From contig MQVO02000005.1 in NCBI GenBank assembly GCA_001986395.2, forward strand, positions 1,178,001 to 1,242,000: DNA of 64,000 nt, in the 5' to 3' direction. Positions 12,483 to 24,467 of this stretch are shown here, piece by piece. Position 1 is the stretch's first letter. Every line of letters starts with the position of its first letter. The stretch comes from Irpex lacteus. Lineage: Eukaryota; Basidiomycota; Agaricomycetes; Polyporales; Irpicaceae. A program made the position numbers and the translations under genes. The notes below the pieces were generated by a model that was given only the letters and a program-made list of their open reading frames with translations, ran no database searches and was not told where the DNA came from.

Positions 12483-15104
12483 TCATTCGTACGGCATATC
12501 CTGGACAGCTTCCGCCAGATGACTCCAGTTATTCGCGACACCTTCTGCGTGATCGCGCTCCTCGCGACTGAAGGCTTGGACAGCCTGTGTGAGCAGGGCG
12601 TTCTCGCGGTTGTGCAGGACTACCCGCAGTTCATGCCACATGCTGTCATCGGATTGTTAGCCAATGGCATCTACAGTGTAAGGTGAGAACGCTTACGATG
12701 CTCGGATGAAGACCCGTCTGTTCAGAGCGGCTGCGATGGCGGCTTGGTCTTTCTCAATGTTACCCGAAATCTTATCCGCCTCGTCCTGCCAGCCGTCCTT
12801 CTGTGCCTGCTTGACGTTCTCCAGCTTGAGCGAGTTGGTGTCGACACGCTTCTTCAGTTTTTCCACTTGATCTCCGGATAGCCTGTCATGGCGGATAAAC
12901 AGGTCGCGCATGGCGATGTATAGATCGCGTTGGCCCTGATGAAGAAACGTCAGCGGGTGCGCGGATGAGCGAAAGACGACAGAGAGCTAACCTTTAGTGT
13001 CTCGAGAGTTGAGTACATCATCGTGCGAGCCTTGAGAGATATTAGCAACCATCCGAAGCGTGACTATAATATAGGGACTCCTTACTCGATGTTCCACTGC
13101 ATCACCGTGTCTCTCTACATGTTGTGCAACCGACGAAACACCCTGTCTCACCCCTGTACACAACTCACACTCGTCTCCCCTCCAACACCTCTGATTAATC
13201 TCCGCAAGCACCTTCAGCGCATTCGTCAACCTTGCACTATCCGCCTGTACATGCCCATGAACAACATGCACACGCCCAGGATGCATCAGCCCCGAAAAGA
13301 CGGAGGACGCCAACGATGCGTTGTCGCCAGGAAGACCGTCGTCCGGTTCGGTCGAGGTAGATAATGAAGGGGGAGAAGAGAATGAGAAAGAGAGGTGAGA
13401 AGGCATGAACGCCCGCCGCGTAGAGGGAGGAGGGAGCCGTACCGCTGCTGCCTCGCGCCGTTTGATCATGCGCTCCGTAAGAATGCATATCTTCTGCCAT
13501 TGTTCGATGAGAGAACCGACTTTGCCGCGCACCACGCTGTCGGGAGGCGAAAATAAGTCAAGGTGGTGGGAAGGTTACCGGAGGCTACGTACGCGAGTTT
13601 GGCTTCGAGGTCGCTGGGGATGGCCATCTCTTCGACACGATCGACTCGCTTGCTCACCGACTCCTCGTCGTAGGATATTGCATTGTGTTTGCGCCAGTTC
13701 TCGAAGGACGGATCCGTCAAGAAGACTGCAAGAACTCCGTCTTCTTTGATGATAGGGTGGTTTCTGTAGTGAAAGTTAGCACGAGCGTGAGACGTTGCCA
13801 ACATAGAGACCATACACTACGAAGTTGATGAACCGAGCAAGACCGCGCCTGAGAGTCACTGCATGAGCAGGATAATGGAGTTTGAATTTGACTCCACGTA
13901 CCTCCGTTGTTCAATGAAGCTTTCATCGGCTTGAACGACGTCAGCGCAGCGATACGTTCACAAAGAGCACGACTTACGTCCGAGTCGTTTGGGAGGTAGT
14001 TGCGGGAGTAGCCTGAAGGGATACCGCCTGACGAGTAAATCCCATAGAATTACGAATTCAGAGTATCGTCTTGGAACGGGAGGAGAGCGCTGTAATTGAG
14101 TATGTTAACGCAGGCAACACCATGCATGAATCGAGAGTTACTTACATCAGTGCTAATTTCATAGACAAGATACCTGTTGAGCAAGAAGCCCTGCTGGCCG
14201 AGGATGTTGACTGTGACAGTTTCTTGCTTTCGCCACCACTCTTTTGGAAGACCAGTTCCGGCTATAGTGGAAGTAGTTCCGTTAGTCAAAGCTCCGCTTT
14301 CACGAGTGTCAGGTTGCGCAGGGTTAGAGTATTTGGGGACGCTCCAAGGGTCATCGGTGGTATAGCTACGCGTGGGTACCGGCGCGCGGATATCTGCACC
14401 ACCGTAGGGTGCAAATGCAGAGGTCGAGGGTGCCAAGGAGGAGAGGTCAAGGGTAGGCACGGGAAGCGCGTTGTCCTGAGCAAGTGCTGCAACGCGTTCT
14501 ATGCTGAGATCTGCCAGGAATTAGATATGTTGCAATTCAAAACATGATAACGCATACCTTTCCCGCTTTGAGCTAATGCTACCAGCGCGAGGGCTACGAA
14601 GAATTCGAGTTTAGACACTCGACTGCGGGAGCTCACGAGGCCAATGATCTGGTTGCATAGACAACATAAGAGTCGGTTAATGTTAACATAGGAGGTTGTA
14701 CACAGTGCTCACCTTGTCGATGCTGGTGGCCGAGAGACTAGATGTACTCAATACACGCGAGAGACCATTGACTGATGTCTCTCCGGAGTTGTTTGGATCG
14801 ACTGCAGCGAAGGCTTCATGGTATACGCTGGGTACTACGGCATCCGCTACAGCACAATGTCAGTCGCTTTCTCGCAGGCCACTCGCATTGTCTTACCAAT
14901 TACAGAGCTGAATCCTGCGGAAGCAGTAGCAGCACCAGACGAGGCATAGGGTATCGGTGCGGGACTGGGCGCCGCGCTCCAAGGGTCAAGGCCGTCGGAG
15001 TCATAGACAGAATTGGCGAGGGGATCGTTGACAAAGCTCGCCCCGAAGTTGTTCGACGACGAGAGACCGCCATAGGGCTGCACTGGCCTTGGTGCGTTGA
15101 ACAT
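12483..15104 (-). CDS. MVP1: Sorting nexin Mvp1 (EH-like, PX and BAR regions)
   Basis: Twelve exons on the minus strand: 14897-15104, 14713-14846, 14558-14648, 14146-14510, 13978-14089, 13902-13929, 13816-13848, 13593-13763, 13086-13536, 12992-13030, 12697-12935, 12483-12642; 676 residues. The N-terminus is disordered, followed by an EH/EF-hand-like region ([15 protein letters not shown], about 70-170), a PX domain (from about 245, with [20 protein letters not shown] and PQLPPKRLG), and a C-terminal helical BAR-like region ending MPYE. Mvp1 binds PI3P on endosomes and drives retromer-independent recycling and vacuolar sorting. Two exons are only 28 and 33 nt. The chosen start (MFNAP) is the first ATG giving the full N-terminus; the frame continues upstream without an ATG closer to PRP4. 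Divergent from PRP4. Confidence 0.93.
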
Positions 15105-15237
15105 CGTCGCAGTCGGCGACGAGGTGCTGTTGCAGAGCAGACGCGCGAGCACTGCAGCACTTCCACCTGGGCGTCTTCAGCTGGAGGCTGCTTGCATCTC
15201 CTCTCCCACATTCGCCAAGGTCGTCGGGCAGGACACG
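15105..15237. promoter_or_regulatory. Shared 133-bp divergent promoter MVP1/PRP4
   Basis: Only 133 bp separate the start codons of two oppositely oriented, well-supported genes, so both promoters and 5' leaders must overlap here. No TATA box is obvious. Confidence 0.6.
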
Positions 15238-17223
15238 ATGTCTGAGCTCACATTCGACACTCTCATCGACGATGGCAACTTCCTGGGCTCAGAGCGCGCG
15301 CGAGCGGAGAACAAGGCTCTGTTGGACGAGCTCGAGAGGAAGAGGAAGGCGCGTAATTTGGCAGTGCCGACAGACGACAATCGCGTGAAGGCCAGGCTGA
15401 GAGAAATTGGCGAGCCTATAACGTTGTTTGGTGAACGAGTAAGTGATAGTTGAAGATGTATTTGGCAAGAAACTGACAATAGAACTCAGGCTGCAGACCG
15501 ACGTGACCGTCTCATATATGTACTGTCTCAAATAAACGCTGCCCGCGGAGATGATGCCATGCAAGTCGAGGACGAGTCCAGTGACGAGAGCAGCGAAGAT
15601 GAGGTGCGTACATCCTTTGGCTCTACATAACTCAACTGACCGCGTTGTAGGTTGAAGAATTCTACTCGCCAGGTTCACTGGAGCTGCTCGAATCACGCAG
15701 GAGAATAGCGGAGTACTCTCTTCCTAGGTTGGATTTCCGCTACAGATAGTCGGTGGACACTAGTCAGGTGCTTACTGCCTCCTCTGTCTTTCTTTGATTT
15801 CCCATGTAGAGCTCAAAAACGAGTCGCTCAGCAGCGCATAGATAGCAAAATGCCACTAGGGCGCATCATTGACATCCGCAAGAAGGTGTTTGCGGAAGTC
15901 AAGGTGAGTTCTCGTGATCATTCCTTAATCTTCCCATTGACAACATTGCCCCCAGCATTTCGCGAATTTGGGCTCCCAAATTGGCGACGAACGACCAATA
16001 GCCCAAGTGCGGTTCTCGCCGAATAGTCAAATATTGGCCACGGGTAGCTGGTCTGGCAACGTGAAACTATGGAATGTGCCATCATGTACACCTATACGAA
16101 CACTGAGAGGTGCGTTCGCCTTCGAGGAATTCTGTTTAGCAAATACATATACTTCACATAGGCCACAGCGATCGCGTTGGCGGTGTAGCATGGCATCCGC
16201 AGGCGACACTAACACAATCTGGGGACGCTGTGAATATTGTCAGTGGAGCCGGGGACACAAACCTGCATTTGTGGTCGCTAAACAGGTCAGTGCGTTTGCG
16301 TTAGGCCAAAATGTTATTCACTCTAATACCTACTACAACTAGCGAAATCCCGCTATCGACGTTAAAAGGCCACCAAGACCGTGTATGCCGAGTTGCCTTC
16401 CACCCATCTGGAGATTACGTGGCTAGTGCTAGTTTCGACACCACCTGGCGATTATGGGATGTCGCCACTTCCCAAGAGCTGTTACTCCAAGAGGGCCATT
16501 CAAAGGAGGTATATTCCGTCGAATTCCAGGACGACGGGGCTTTGGTTGCTTCCGGGTGAGTTCTCACAAGAATCGCCTAAAGGAGGCATACTGAGTATTC
16601 TGTTTAGTGGTATGGACGCTATTGGCCGTGTATGGGATCTTCGTACAGGAAGAACAGCCATGGTCCTCGACGGCCACGTACAACCCATTTTCTCCATCAG
16701 CTTCTCACCAAACGGGTGCGTTTCCCCGATCCCAATCACCTTTTGCACCTTTCACTGACTCAAACTATCGTACAGCTACCAAATCGCGACTGGTTCCGGT
16801 GACGACACAATTCGCATATGGGACATGCGCTCTCTAAACGCCATCTACACCATTCCGGCCCACCTCTCCAACGTCTCCGACGTCCGCTTCTTCCGCTCTC
16901 TCGACGGTTCTCTCCCATCCAAACCCCACGCTCCCGCAGTATCAGCACCGGAGGACGTCAACATGGACGAATCCCACGACAAACCCGACGCCGCTTTGGA
17001 CGAGGAAGAATGGAGGTATCGCTCCGGGCTGTACTTGGCCAGTGCTGGCTACGACGGGTTGGTGAAGTTGTGGAGTGCAGATGACTGGCAGCTGCTTAGG
17101 ACGCTGCCGACGGATGGAGGGAAGGTTATGTCTGCGGATCTTAGTGCTGATGGGAAGCTGTTGGCTTCTGGGACGTATAACCGAAACTTCCAGATATTTG
17201 CACCGGAGGAGCTTCCTATCTAG
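15238..17223 (+). CDS. PRP4: U4/U6 snRNP component Prp4 (WD40)
   Basis: Nine exons: 15238-15438, 15490-15603, 15651-15727, 15810-15903, 15956-16109, 16162-16285, 16343-16555, 16608-16715, 16776-17223; 510 residues. The N-terminal third carries the Prp4/SFM segment ([18 protein letters not shown]) and an acidic patch. The rest is a WD40 propeller with repeated GH...WD units such as [19 protein letters not shown] and [12 protein letters not shown]; seven blades can be counted. Prp4 sits in the U4/U6 and tri-snRNP particle and contacts Prp3, and is essential for pre-mRNA splicing. The donor of intron 3 (GTTGGA, intron 15728-15809) is weak but is the only one that keeps the frame. A loop between the last blades carries an extra acidic insertion. 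Confidence 0.94.
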
Positions 17224-17525
17224 CGTAGTGTAACATGCTTGGACAAATACAAGTGTAGATCCCGGCGTATTGATTTCAGACTGCTACAGCTGTGTATGCC
17301 CGATGTATAACTCGCTACTGATGGAGGTGAAATAATAATTGGATCTGGGTACCCAATTCGCAGAGGCAACTGCAATAGTACATACAGTACAGAAGACACA
17401 TACAACCCCGTCAAGGAGAATATTTACATAGCAGGAAACATCCAACTCTGGGGACATATGTATTGCACATGCGTATTTCGAATGAGCTGTGGCGAAACAC
17501 GCTTTGTAGTATGTGCCGAATCGTC
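17224..17525. other. Convergent intergenic region
   Basis: 302 bp between the PRP4 stop and the stop of the next minus-strand gene; presumably the two 3' ends. Nothing else is seen. Confidence 0.5.
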
Positions 17526-18029
17526 TCAGAAAGTGCAGACTCGAGAGTCCTCTATTGGACGAGGCATAACGCCGTCGTACGCACTCTTGTGATGGAGACA
17601 TGCCCACTCCTTTGCTTCCTGTTCCAGAGCATCGGGGTCGTCACATTTGACGACCCCTTGCTCTATGAGCCCGCGGACGCAGTGCATAGTCCAAGTCCGA
17701 CACGTCAACTTGTCTGCGTGTGGCGGTGGCCTTGTCAGGTCCACCTTGTTGATCCAAGCGAGCTGGTCTGCCTGAGAAGGGTCACAGAAGCCAATGCGAA
17801 GTGCGCCGTCGAGGAGAAAGGCGTTCATGATGGCGTTGTTCGTATCGCTGTCAGACAGCCATCCGACATCGCCTATCTGCTTAACGTTGAACTTGTAGCC
17901 CCCTGTGGGAGTGCGATGATGGTAGAGTGCCCAATGGAAGCCCGCAGTGGTGTCGCGGTCGCGGATGAAGAGGAGCAGGTAGACTGAGCCAACTTGCAGA
18001 CGGTGGTCGATGGAGGTTTGGGAAGACAT
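17526..18029 (-). CDS. Small single-exon protein of unknown function
   Basis: An uninterrupted 167-residue frame from an ATG at 18029 to a stop at 17526, with no signal peptide or membrane segment. It reads like the short single-domain proteins that occur in many copies in Agaricomycete genomes: LLLFIRDRDTTAGFHWALYH near the N-terminus, then a conserved-looking core with KVDLTRPPPHADKLTCRTW and a C-terminal helix with DDPDALEQEAKEW. I cannot name the family. The lack of introns is unusual for this neighbourhood. Its promoter must lie in the 260 bp before the PMT4 3' end. Confidence 0.7.
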   Translation of the reverse strand: MSSQTSIDHRLQVGSVYLLLFIRDRDTTAGFHWALYHHRTPTGGYKFNVKQIGDVGWLSDSDTNNAIMNAFLLDGALRIGFCDPSQADQLAWINKVDLTRPPPHADKLTCRTWTMHCVRGLIEQGVVKCDDPDALEQEAKEWACLHHKSAYDGVMPRPIEDSRVCTF

Positions 18030-18292
18030 TTATCGTCGGATTTGGCGTGCCCCGGTTCGCTGATACCTACTTATATCTACTAGCACAAGGGTTGCCGCGC
18101 TTCGCTTCGGCCCAGGAAGCCTTAAAGGAAAGGATTAATGATGTGTTGTGCGACACTTACTCAGGAACCGCCGTTTGCTCGAAAAATGATAATATTATTG
18201 GTATACGGAACCAAGAGCAAAAGCATCTCAAAGTGGTACATAAGAAAGTCTCCAATCTACAGACACCCGACGGTCTACCCCGTCTCAAGACC

Positions 18293-21119
18293 TCAAGCAG
18301 CGTAGTCAGTCTTTTTGGCTGCAAAGTGCAGAGTCCAGCTGCTCAACAGTCTCTTGGCGTTAACCTGCTCGCCAGTCAACCTACAACAGAGCATCAGTTC
18401 GAGGCTCGCACAATATAAGAAGTAGAGAGAAGCTTACCCAGGAGTACCGTATGTTAGAGGAGCGAGGTACAGGTAGAAGCCGAACAGTATCACAACGAAA
18501 ATGGCGAAGATGATCGGGCCCTTGAGACCCAAGTCTGCTCGTGTGGCGGGCTTGGGTCTGGTAGACGGGCCGCGGATGGATATGGGGTAGTTCATGGTCT
18601 CGCTGAGGATGAACGAGAACACGGAGCCTGCTACGAGGGCAGATGCGAGGTGGGAAGGGAGGTAGTGGTGCAGGAAGAGTTGACGGCCCATGAGGAAGAA
18701 GGGCAGGTAGTGGACTGCCCAGACGAGGAGGAAGAATCCGGTGGAGTTCCATAGACGGTTGCGGACGGCTGCAGTAACGTACGCGTGAGTACATATGACT
18801 TCAGAAAGTGAAAGTTGATGCATGAGCAACTTACATTCGGGAATAGGCTCAACACCGCGACGACGTGCCAGAAGATCAGCTCCAAGGATACCAATGAAGA
18901 TGGAAACGCCAATAACGCAAGTCCACCAGCCGGCGAGGTTACCAATGAGGTAGATCTGCTTCTGGCCTTCGTTCTGCGTCCAGAAGCTGATACCGCTGAC
19001 GAGGAAGGGCCAGTTGAAGGGACCGCTGGCGTACGGATGGGAAGCGGTGAGTCCGGCGTTGTGCTGCAACATCAGGATCTGCAGTTCGGCGAACTTCTTG
19101 AAGAAGTTGATAGAGCGCGGTTCTTTGTGGACGACTTGGTCTTTGTTCTGGCCTTCGCCGTCTGGAAATACACATCAGTACGAAGCCAGGACTTAAAAGG
19201 GATGATATGCTAACCTGCGTTCTCGATGATATCGTCCACATACCAGATCGTGGTCTTCTCATTGGTCTCCTTCTTGCCGTTGACTTCTTGCTGGTTGAAG
19301 GCCCAATCAGGGAGTTGTCCAGGGAAGGTCCACATGGCCACCTTCGTCGGAACGTGGATCAGCTTGAACAAGCCAGACTTAGTCTTCCACGCTGCTCCCG
19401 GATGACTGTCGGTTATGCGCAGATGGAAGAGCGTATCGTTGTGGCGCGAATGGTCGTCCTTGGGCCAAGTCGTGAACTCCTCGTTTGTGGGCATGGTCGG
19501 TGAAGCGACGTCATGCGTCATGAGAAGGGACTGGGTTGCAACGTGCAGGAGTTGGACGACGTCGTCGTTGCGCACGATGCGCCCGCGGCCGGTCTCCGGG
19601 AGTGACTTGGTCGGAATAACCTGCCACTCATTGTTGATGTCCTCATGACCGTAACCGGTAACTTGTTGACCTTTGAGGGATTGTTAGCTGTCATTTAAGT
19701 GAAAAACATGACAAGGGAAAGTACCTTGACTGCTGATACGGCCATCATCGTATTTGAGAGGATAACGCTCGGGGTGTGAGTGCAAGAAAACCTTGGTGTC
19801 TTTATGTTTAATCGTGATCGTGTCGTAATAGCGTATCTCTGGGGACAACATCGGGTAAGCCACAGATAAACTCCGGCAAATAGAACAGGTCTAATCACCT
19901 AGACTGTTCAAGAGCATTTCATTATCTCGAAGTGTTTCCTGGAACTGAGGACTCATGAAAGAGTCGCCCGGTCCCGAATGTGTGAGAACTGCGAAATGGA
20001 TCCAGAAGAACCACAAATATAGAATGATGGGGACCAAAATAAGCCCGATAGACCTGGCTATGAAGTGCTTCCAGAAGAATTCCTGTACAGCAACGTGAGC
20101 TGACACGTAACGCGATACAGAAGTGCCACGTACCATGGAATGGCCTTTCTTGATATCGAGGATATCCCACAAATCAATCAAGACAGCGATACCGATAGTA
20201 ACGACTGTCAGGATACCGTTGACCTTGGAAGCCCATGTACACGCCATGAATGTCCCGGTAGCTAGGAGCCAACCCCACCATTCAGGAGAGAACTCCCTGT
20301 AGCGCAGTTTGCGGAAACGGATGTAGCAGTAAATCGTGACGGACATGAAGAAAATGAGTGGAGCGTCCAACAAAATGAGACGCGATTGAGCAATGTGTGC
20401 GTTATCTGAATACGACCGTAAGCGACGTCTAGTAACGCTCAATACGAAGGAAGCGTACCAAACAGGATGAGGGCTGCGGAAAATGCGGCCACGACGGTCG
20501 AGTATCCACTCTCCTTCATAATTGCATACACCAAGGGGATGGTCAAGCTACCCATGATCGCGGGGAATGCACGCATGCCAACATATGGAACGTGGTTCTC
20601 CGTGTAGCTATCCCCAATGTTGTCGAACTTGAACTTTCCATCGAATCCGACGAACCAGCCCGTGAGTCCAAAGAGGAGTTTCGTAAGAGGAGGGTGGACG
20701 TCGAAGTAGTATTCTCTTGAGATGTAGTGTGCAGCAAACTTGCCGAAGTGGACCTCGTCGAATCTGCATGGTTGTAAGTACGAAGGTTACGGTAGTTCGC
20801 AAAAAGCACATACACTACTTGGTCGGGGTGGTTGATCTTGAAGAAACGCAGAGCGAAAGCCAGCAAAGTCAGTGTAGCTACAATAGCCACACTTGCTTCT
20901 TCTGTCTCTAGTATCTTCTCGATGGAACTGCGGTCTCTCTGTACAGCAGATAATTAGTGTGATTTGCCAGGGCGGTCAATACGTGTCACGTACGGGACCA
21001 GATGTGGCAATGCGGTCATCGTCGAGGTCGTCCGTTGGGCTGCCCGAGGAGCTTGCATAGCGAGAAGAGGGACCTGATTTGGCCCTGTTACGGATGCCTG
21101 TGTCCTGGGGACCAGACAT
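18293..21119 (-). CDS. PMT4: Dolichyl-phosphate-mannose protein mannosyltransferase, Pmt4 type
   Basis: Ten exons: 20994-21119, 20814-20938, 20459-20763, 20134-20405, 19899-20082, 19725-19838, 19215-19670, 18835-19161, 18438-18768, 18293-18380; 775 residues. It transfers mannose from dolichyl-phosphate-mannose to Ser/Thr of secretory proteins in the ER membrane. Visible features: the acidic lumenal loop FDEVHFGKFAAHYI with YYFDVHPPLTK, several hydrophobic segments, a MIR-domain block (about 330-520) beginning LHSHPERYPLKYDDGRISSQ and the Pmt4-like GQQVTGYGHEDINNEW, and a C-terminal multi-span region. The last 88-nt exon adds LTGEQVNAKRLLSSW to the tail; without it the frame stops at once after LTYGTPG. 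The Pmt4 rather than Pmt1/Pmt2 assignment rests on the MIR motifs and remembered family members. Confidence 0.92.
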
Positions 21120-21366
21120 GGTCGAGGTTGAGGTTGAAGTTGAGAGCGCGTGAAGCGTGTGACATCAGCACATAACACCGCGTGAATAGCATGGTAACAA
21201 ATTACTTACAAGAGGATAAGTAAATATGTTACTCGGGATCAATCAATTACTTATTCGGCTACTTACATCACTTACCAAATTGCTTACCCACGCGCGTCGC
21301 GTGCTGGAGACTCCGCTGCTTGACACGGCCAGTGCGGAGCGCGTCTTTGTCGCCAACTCCCTCGAC

Positions 21367-24101
21367 ATGCAAGCCCAGTCTCGAGTGCCAGGTCAACAGG
21401 CACCTGTTAAAATATATAATGCAGTCTATTCGTCGGTTCAGGTGTGTGTTGTATGTTACTAGGTCTTATACAACTCTTAATAACGCGTCGTGACTAGGTA
21501 TATGAATGCATGGTCCGTGGCATCGCAGTCATGCGCCGGCGTGCAGATTCGTACGTGAACGCGACACAAATTCTCAAAGTAGCAGGAGTCGACAAAGGGA
21601 GGCGAACAAAGATATTAGAGAAGGAGATTCTTCCAGGAAAGCATGAGATAGTCCAAGGTGGTTATGGTAAATACCAGGGGACTTGGTGAGTCGAGCTGCT
21701 CTACCCCGGGTTGCCACTCACGCATCCCGAACTAGGATACCTTTGGAACGCGGCCGTGACATAGCTTTGCAATTCGGCGTGGCTCCTCTTCTTTCTCCTT
21801 TATTCGACTTTGTCCCCAATACGAATGCCATTGGTGCTTTACCTCCCGGAATGCCATCAATGTCCGGTGAGAACACCCCTCTCACTATCCAAAGGGCTGG
21901 TTACTGACGCATGTATTTGGTTAGGCGTCCTTGCACCACCTCCCATAATGCCAGGATCAGCATTGCGCTTGTTAAACCAAGGCCGTGCTCAAGGCTTATT
22001 CACTCCGTCTACTTCGACATTGAGTATTCAACGAGCACCGGGCTATGGCCCACCCGGGTCGTACTATCCTAGTCACGGCTATCCTGGTACCGCATCCCCC
22101 TTCAACACGGCCCCTGGCGTCTCTCCCACCCCTCCTCCAGCACAACAGCAGTCACTGAAACGCGCCAGATCAGACGCGAGCGCGGATTCGCGCTCCCCGT
22201 TCATGTTGGCCGCATCCCCAGACATTCAAACCTCCCGTCCTGCGTCTACAGTTCCCAAAGACGAGCAAGACGGTCCGTCACCCGCGAAGCGCGTCCGCAC
22301 TGACCGTCCTGATGCTACAGCGCCTAACTCACCCACTCAGCCCTCCGTTAATGGAGTGCTGTCGAGACCGGAGAGTTCACAGAGTGTCCACCCACCTGCC
22401 AACGGAAAGGCACCACAGCTGGAAGCTAACGATGAGCTGCAAGAGGCGCGTTTCGCGACGAAAGCTACCATACCACGGGGTATGGACCTAACGGCTCCTT
22501 TGCGTGATCCCCGGCGTGCCGCCATCGTCTCGCACATTTGCCTACGAGACGATCCTACATTCGTGCTGAACTCGTTACGCGAGATCCCTCCAGATAACCC
22601 CTCACTTTCTTCTGACATTGATCTTGTCCTCGACGATCACGGCCACACGGCATTGCACTTAGCTGCGAGCCTGGCTAGGCACCAGACGGTGCAGGCACTC
22701 CTGACCGCTGGATCTGATATTCACAGAGGAAACTATAACGGCGAAACGCCACTTATACGCGCCACTCTGGCCACGGCAAACCATGACACCCAAACGTTCC
22801 ATACCCTGGTGGCTGCACTGCATACGTCGATACGCACGCTCGACACGTCGAAGAAGAGCGTCGTGCACCATATTGTGGCTTCAGCGGGCGTGAAAGGGCG
22901 TGCCCTGGCAGCACGGTATTATCTGGAGCAGATATTCTTCTGGATAGCGCAACACCAGGGCGGCGACTTTAAGAGTTTGGTAGATATACAGGATGAACAT
23001 GGCGATACCGCTTTGAACATCGCTGCACGAGTGGGCAATCGGAGTATCGTGAGGACCCTGATGGATGTCGGAGCGAATCGTATATTGGCGAACAAGCTCG
23101 GGCTACGACCAGGGGATTTCGGTGTTGAAACGGAGGTAAGTCACACGTACCATATATCATGCGACACTGCTTAGGGGATGGCGTAGGAACTGGGCGGTGC
23201 ACCTCGAGCTGAAGATCTGCTGTCTTCACTGCGATCTGGTCCTTCTGCACCAGTGCAGAAAAGCCAAGATGTCATAGCAGGTACTTCCCGACTTATACAC
23301 AGCAATCATAAAAGTATTCATCTATATTTACTGAACAGACATCCAGACGATGATCCAAGGTCTCAGTTCAGATTTCTCAGCAGAGATCAAGTCAAAGCAG
23401 GACGCTCTTGACCTGACACAAGCCCACCTCCGCGCCGCCACTCGATCTCTGTCCGAACAGCGAAAGCAGATTCAGCAACAGCAAGCGGAATGTGCCGAGC
23501 TCGACTTGATAACGCAGCGAACACGTAACTTGGAGAAAGCCTTAGAAGACGAAGACAAGTTTGACTGGACAGGTCGTACGGAACTGGACGGGTCCGACGC
23601 TGGCGTACGGAATGGCCCTGCCTTCAAGAATCGCGGCCCGGGATCTACATTATCTGGGCCTGTTGACCTCTCTTTCTCGCTGGACGAGGACCCGGCTCTT
23701 CCTACGACGGACTCAGTGGCTAGTTTGATACGGCTGCGCAGGATGAAGATATGGCAGTCGAGAATAGACAAGCTGATGGAGGAGCGGATAAGTCGGCTGA
23801 AGGGCGCGAGTGCGGAGAAGGAGTTTCAGTGTAAGAAGATTGTTTCTATGTGCACTGGGATTCCTATGGATAAAGTCGAAGATGTGAGTGTCGGTGTTTT
23901 AAGGGCGGAGGAACTGTTTAGAGCTAATGGAATGATTGGTAGATGCTTGAGAACTTGGTGGTCGCTGTTGAGAGCGAATCGCAAGTTATTGACATAAGTC
24001 GTGTTTCTGGTTTCATGCAGAAAGTAAGTCATAATATCTAAATGCTCTCCTTGTTTACTGAGGGCCTCTGAACTCTATAGGTTAAGAATGGTGTTATTTG
24101 A
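21367..24101 (+). CDS. APSES/KilA-N transcription factor with ankyrin repeats, Mbp1/Swi4 type
   Basis: Eight exons: 21367-21441, 21498-21685, 21736-21866, 21925-23135, 23187-23280, 23339-23883, 23943-24023, 24081-24101; 781 residues. The N-terminal APSES DNA-binding domain (about 15-120) shows [30 protein letters not shown] and [21 protein letters not shown] disordered Pro-rich region follows, then ankyrin repeats (about 290-510; [38 protein letters not shown]), and a coiled coil. This is the layout of Mbp1/Swi4, DNA-binding subunits of the MBF/SBF complexes driving G1/S transcription; the basidiomycete counterpart is Mbs1. Intron 1 contains an ACGCGT site, the element such factors bind. The last coding exon is 21 nt. 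Confidence 0.93.
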
Positions 24102-24467
24102 CGCTACCCATGCATGTGTTTCTCGACGACCCACGGAGCGCAACGACTATAACTATCTCACGTTCCTGCTATGATGATGCTGTGATGTTTTATTCTTTAT
24201 CATGTAAATTACTGTCAGGTTATCGTTCTATTCACGACGTCATTAAAATATTAAGCTCTAAGAGAGATCTAAGAATCTGCCACCAGATGAATGAGGCCCA
24301 TGTCGCTCTTTGTTTACACTTGTTAGGATCAGAAGGTCGCACTTACCAAATATAGAAGGACCAGGCCCGGATGCCCCTCAAGCGGCCTTTGTCAGACCAC
24401 CGCAGCTTGCATAGAACTTTCATGTTCGACAGTCCAGTTCTTCATATCAATTCTGAAACTTACTACG
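24102..24467. other. Intergenic region
   Basis: 366 bp holding the 3' end of the APSES gene and the promoter of the next gene on the same strand. No other feature is seen. Confidence 0.5.

Noticed and set aside
18047..18418. 123-codon plus-strand frame
   Set aside because: It overlaps the last PMT4 exon on the opposite strand and has no recognisable content.
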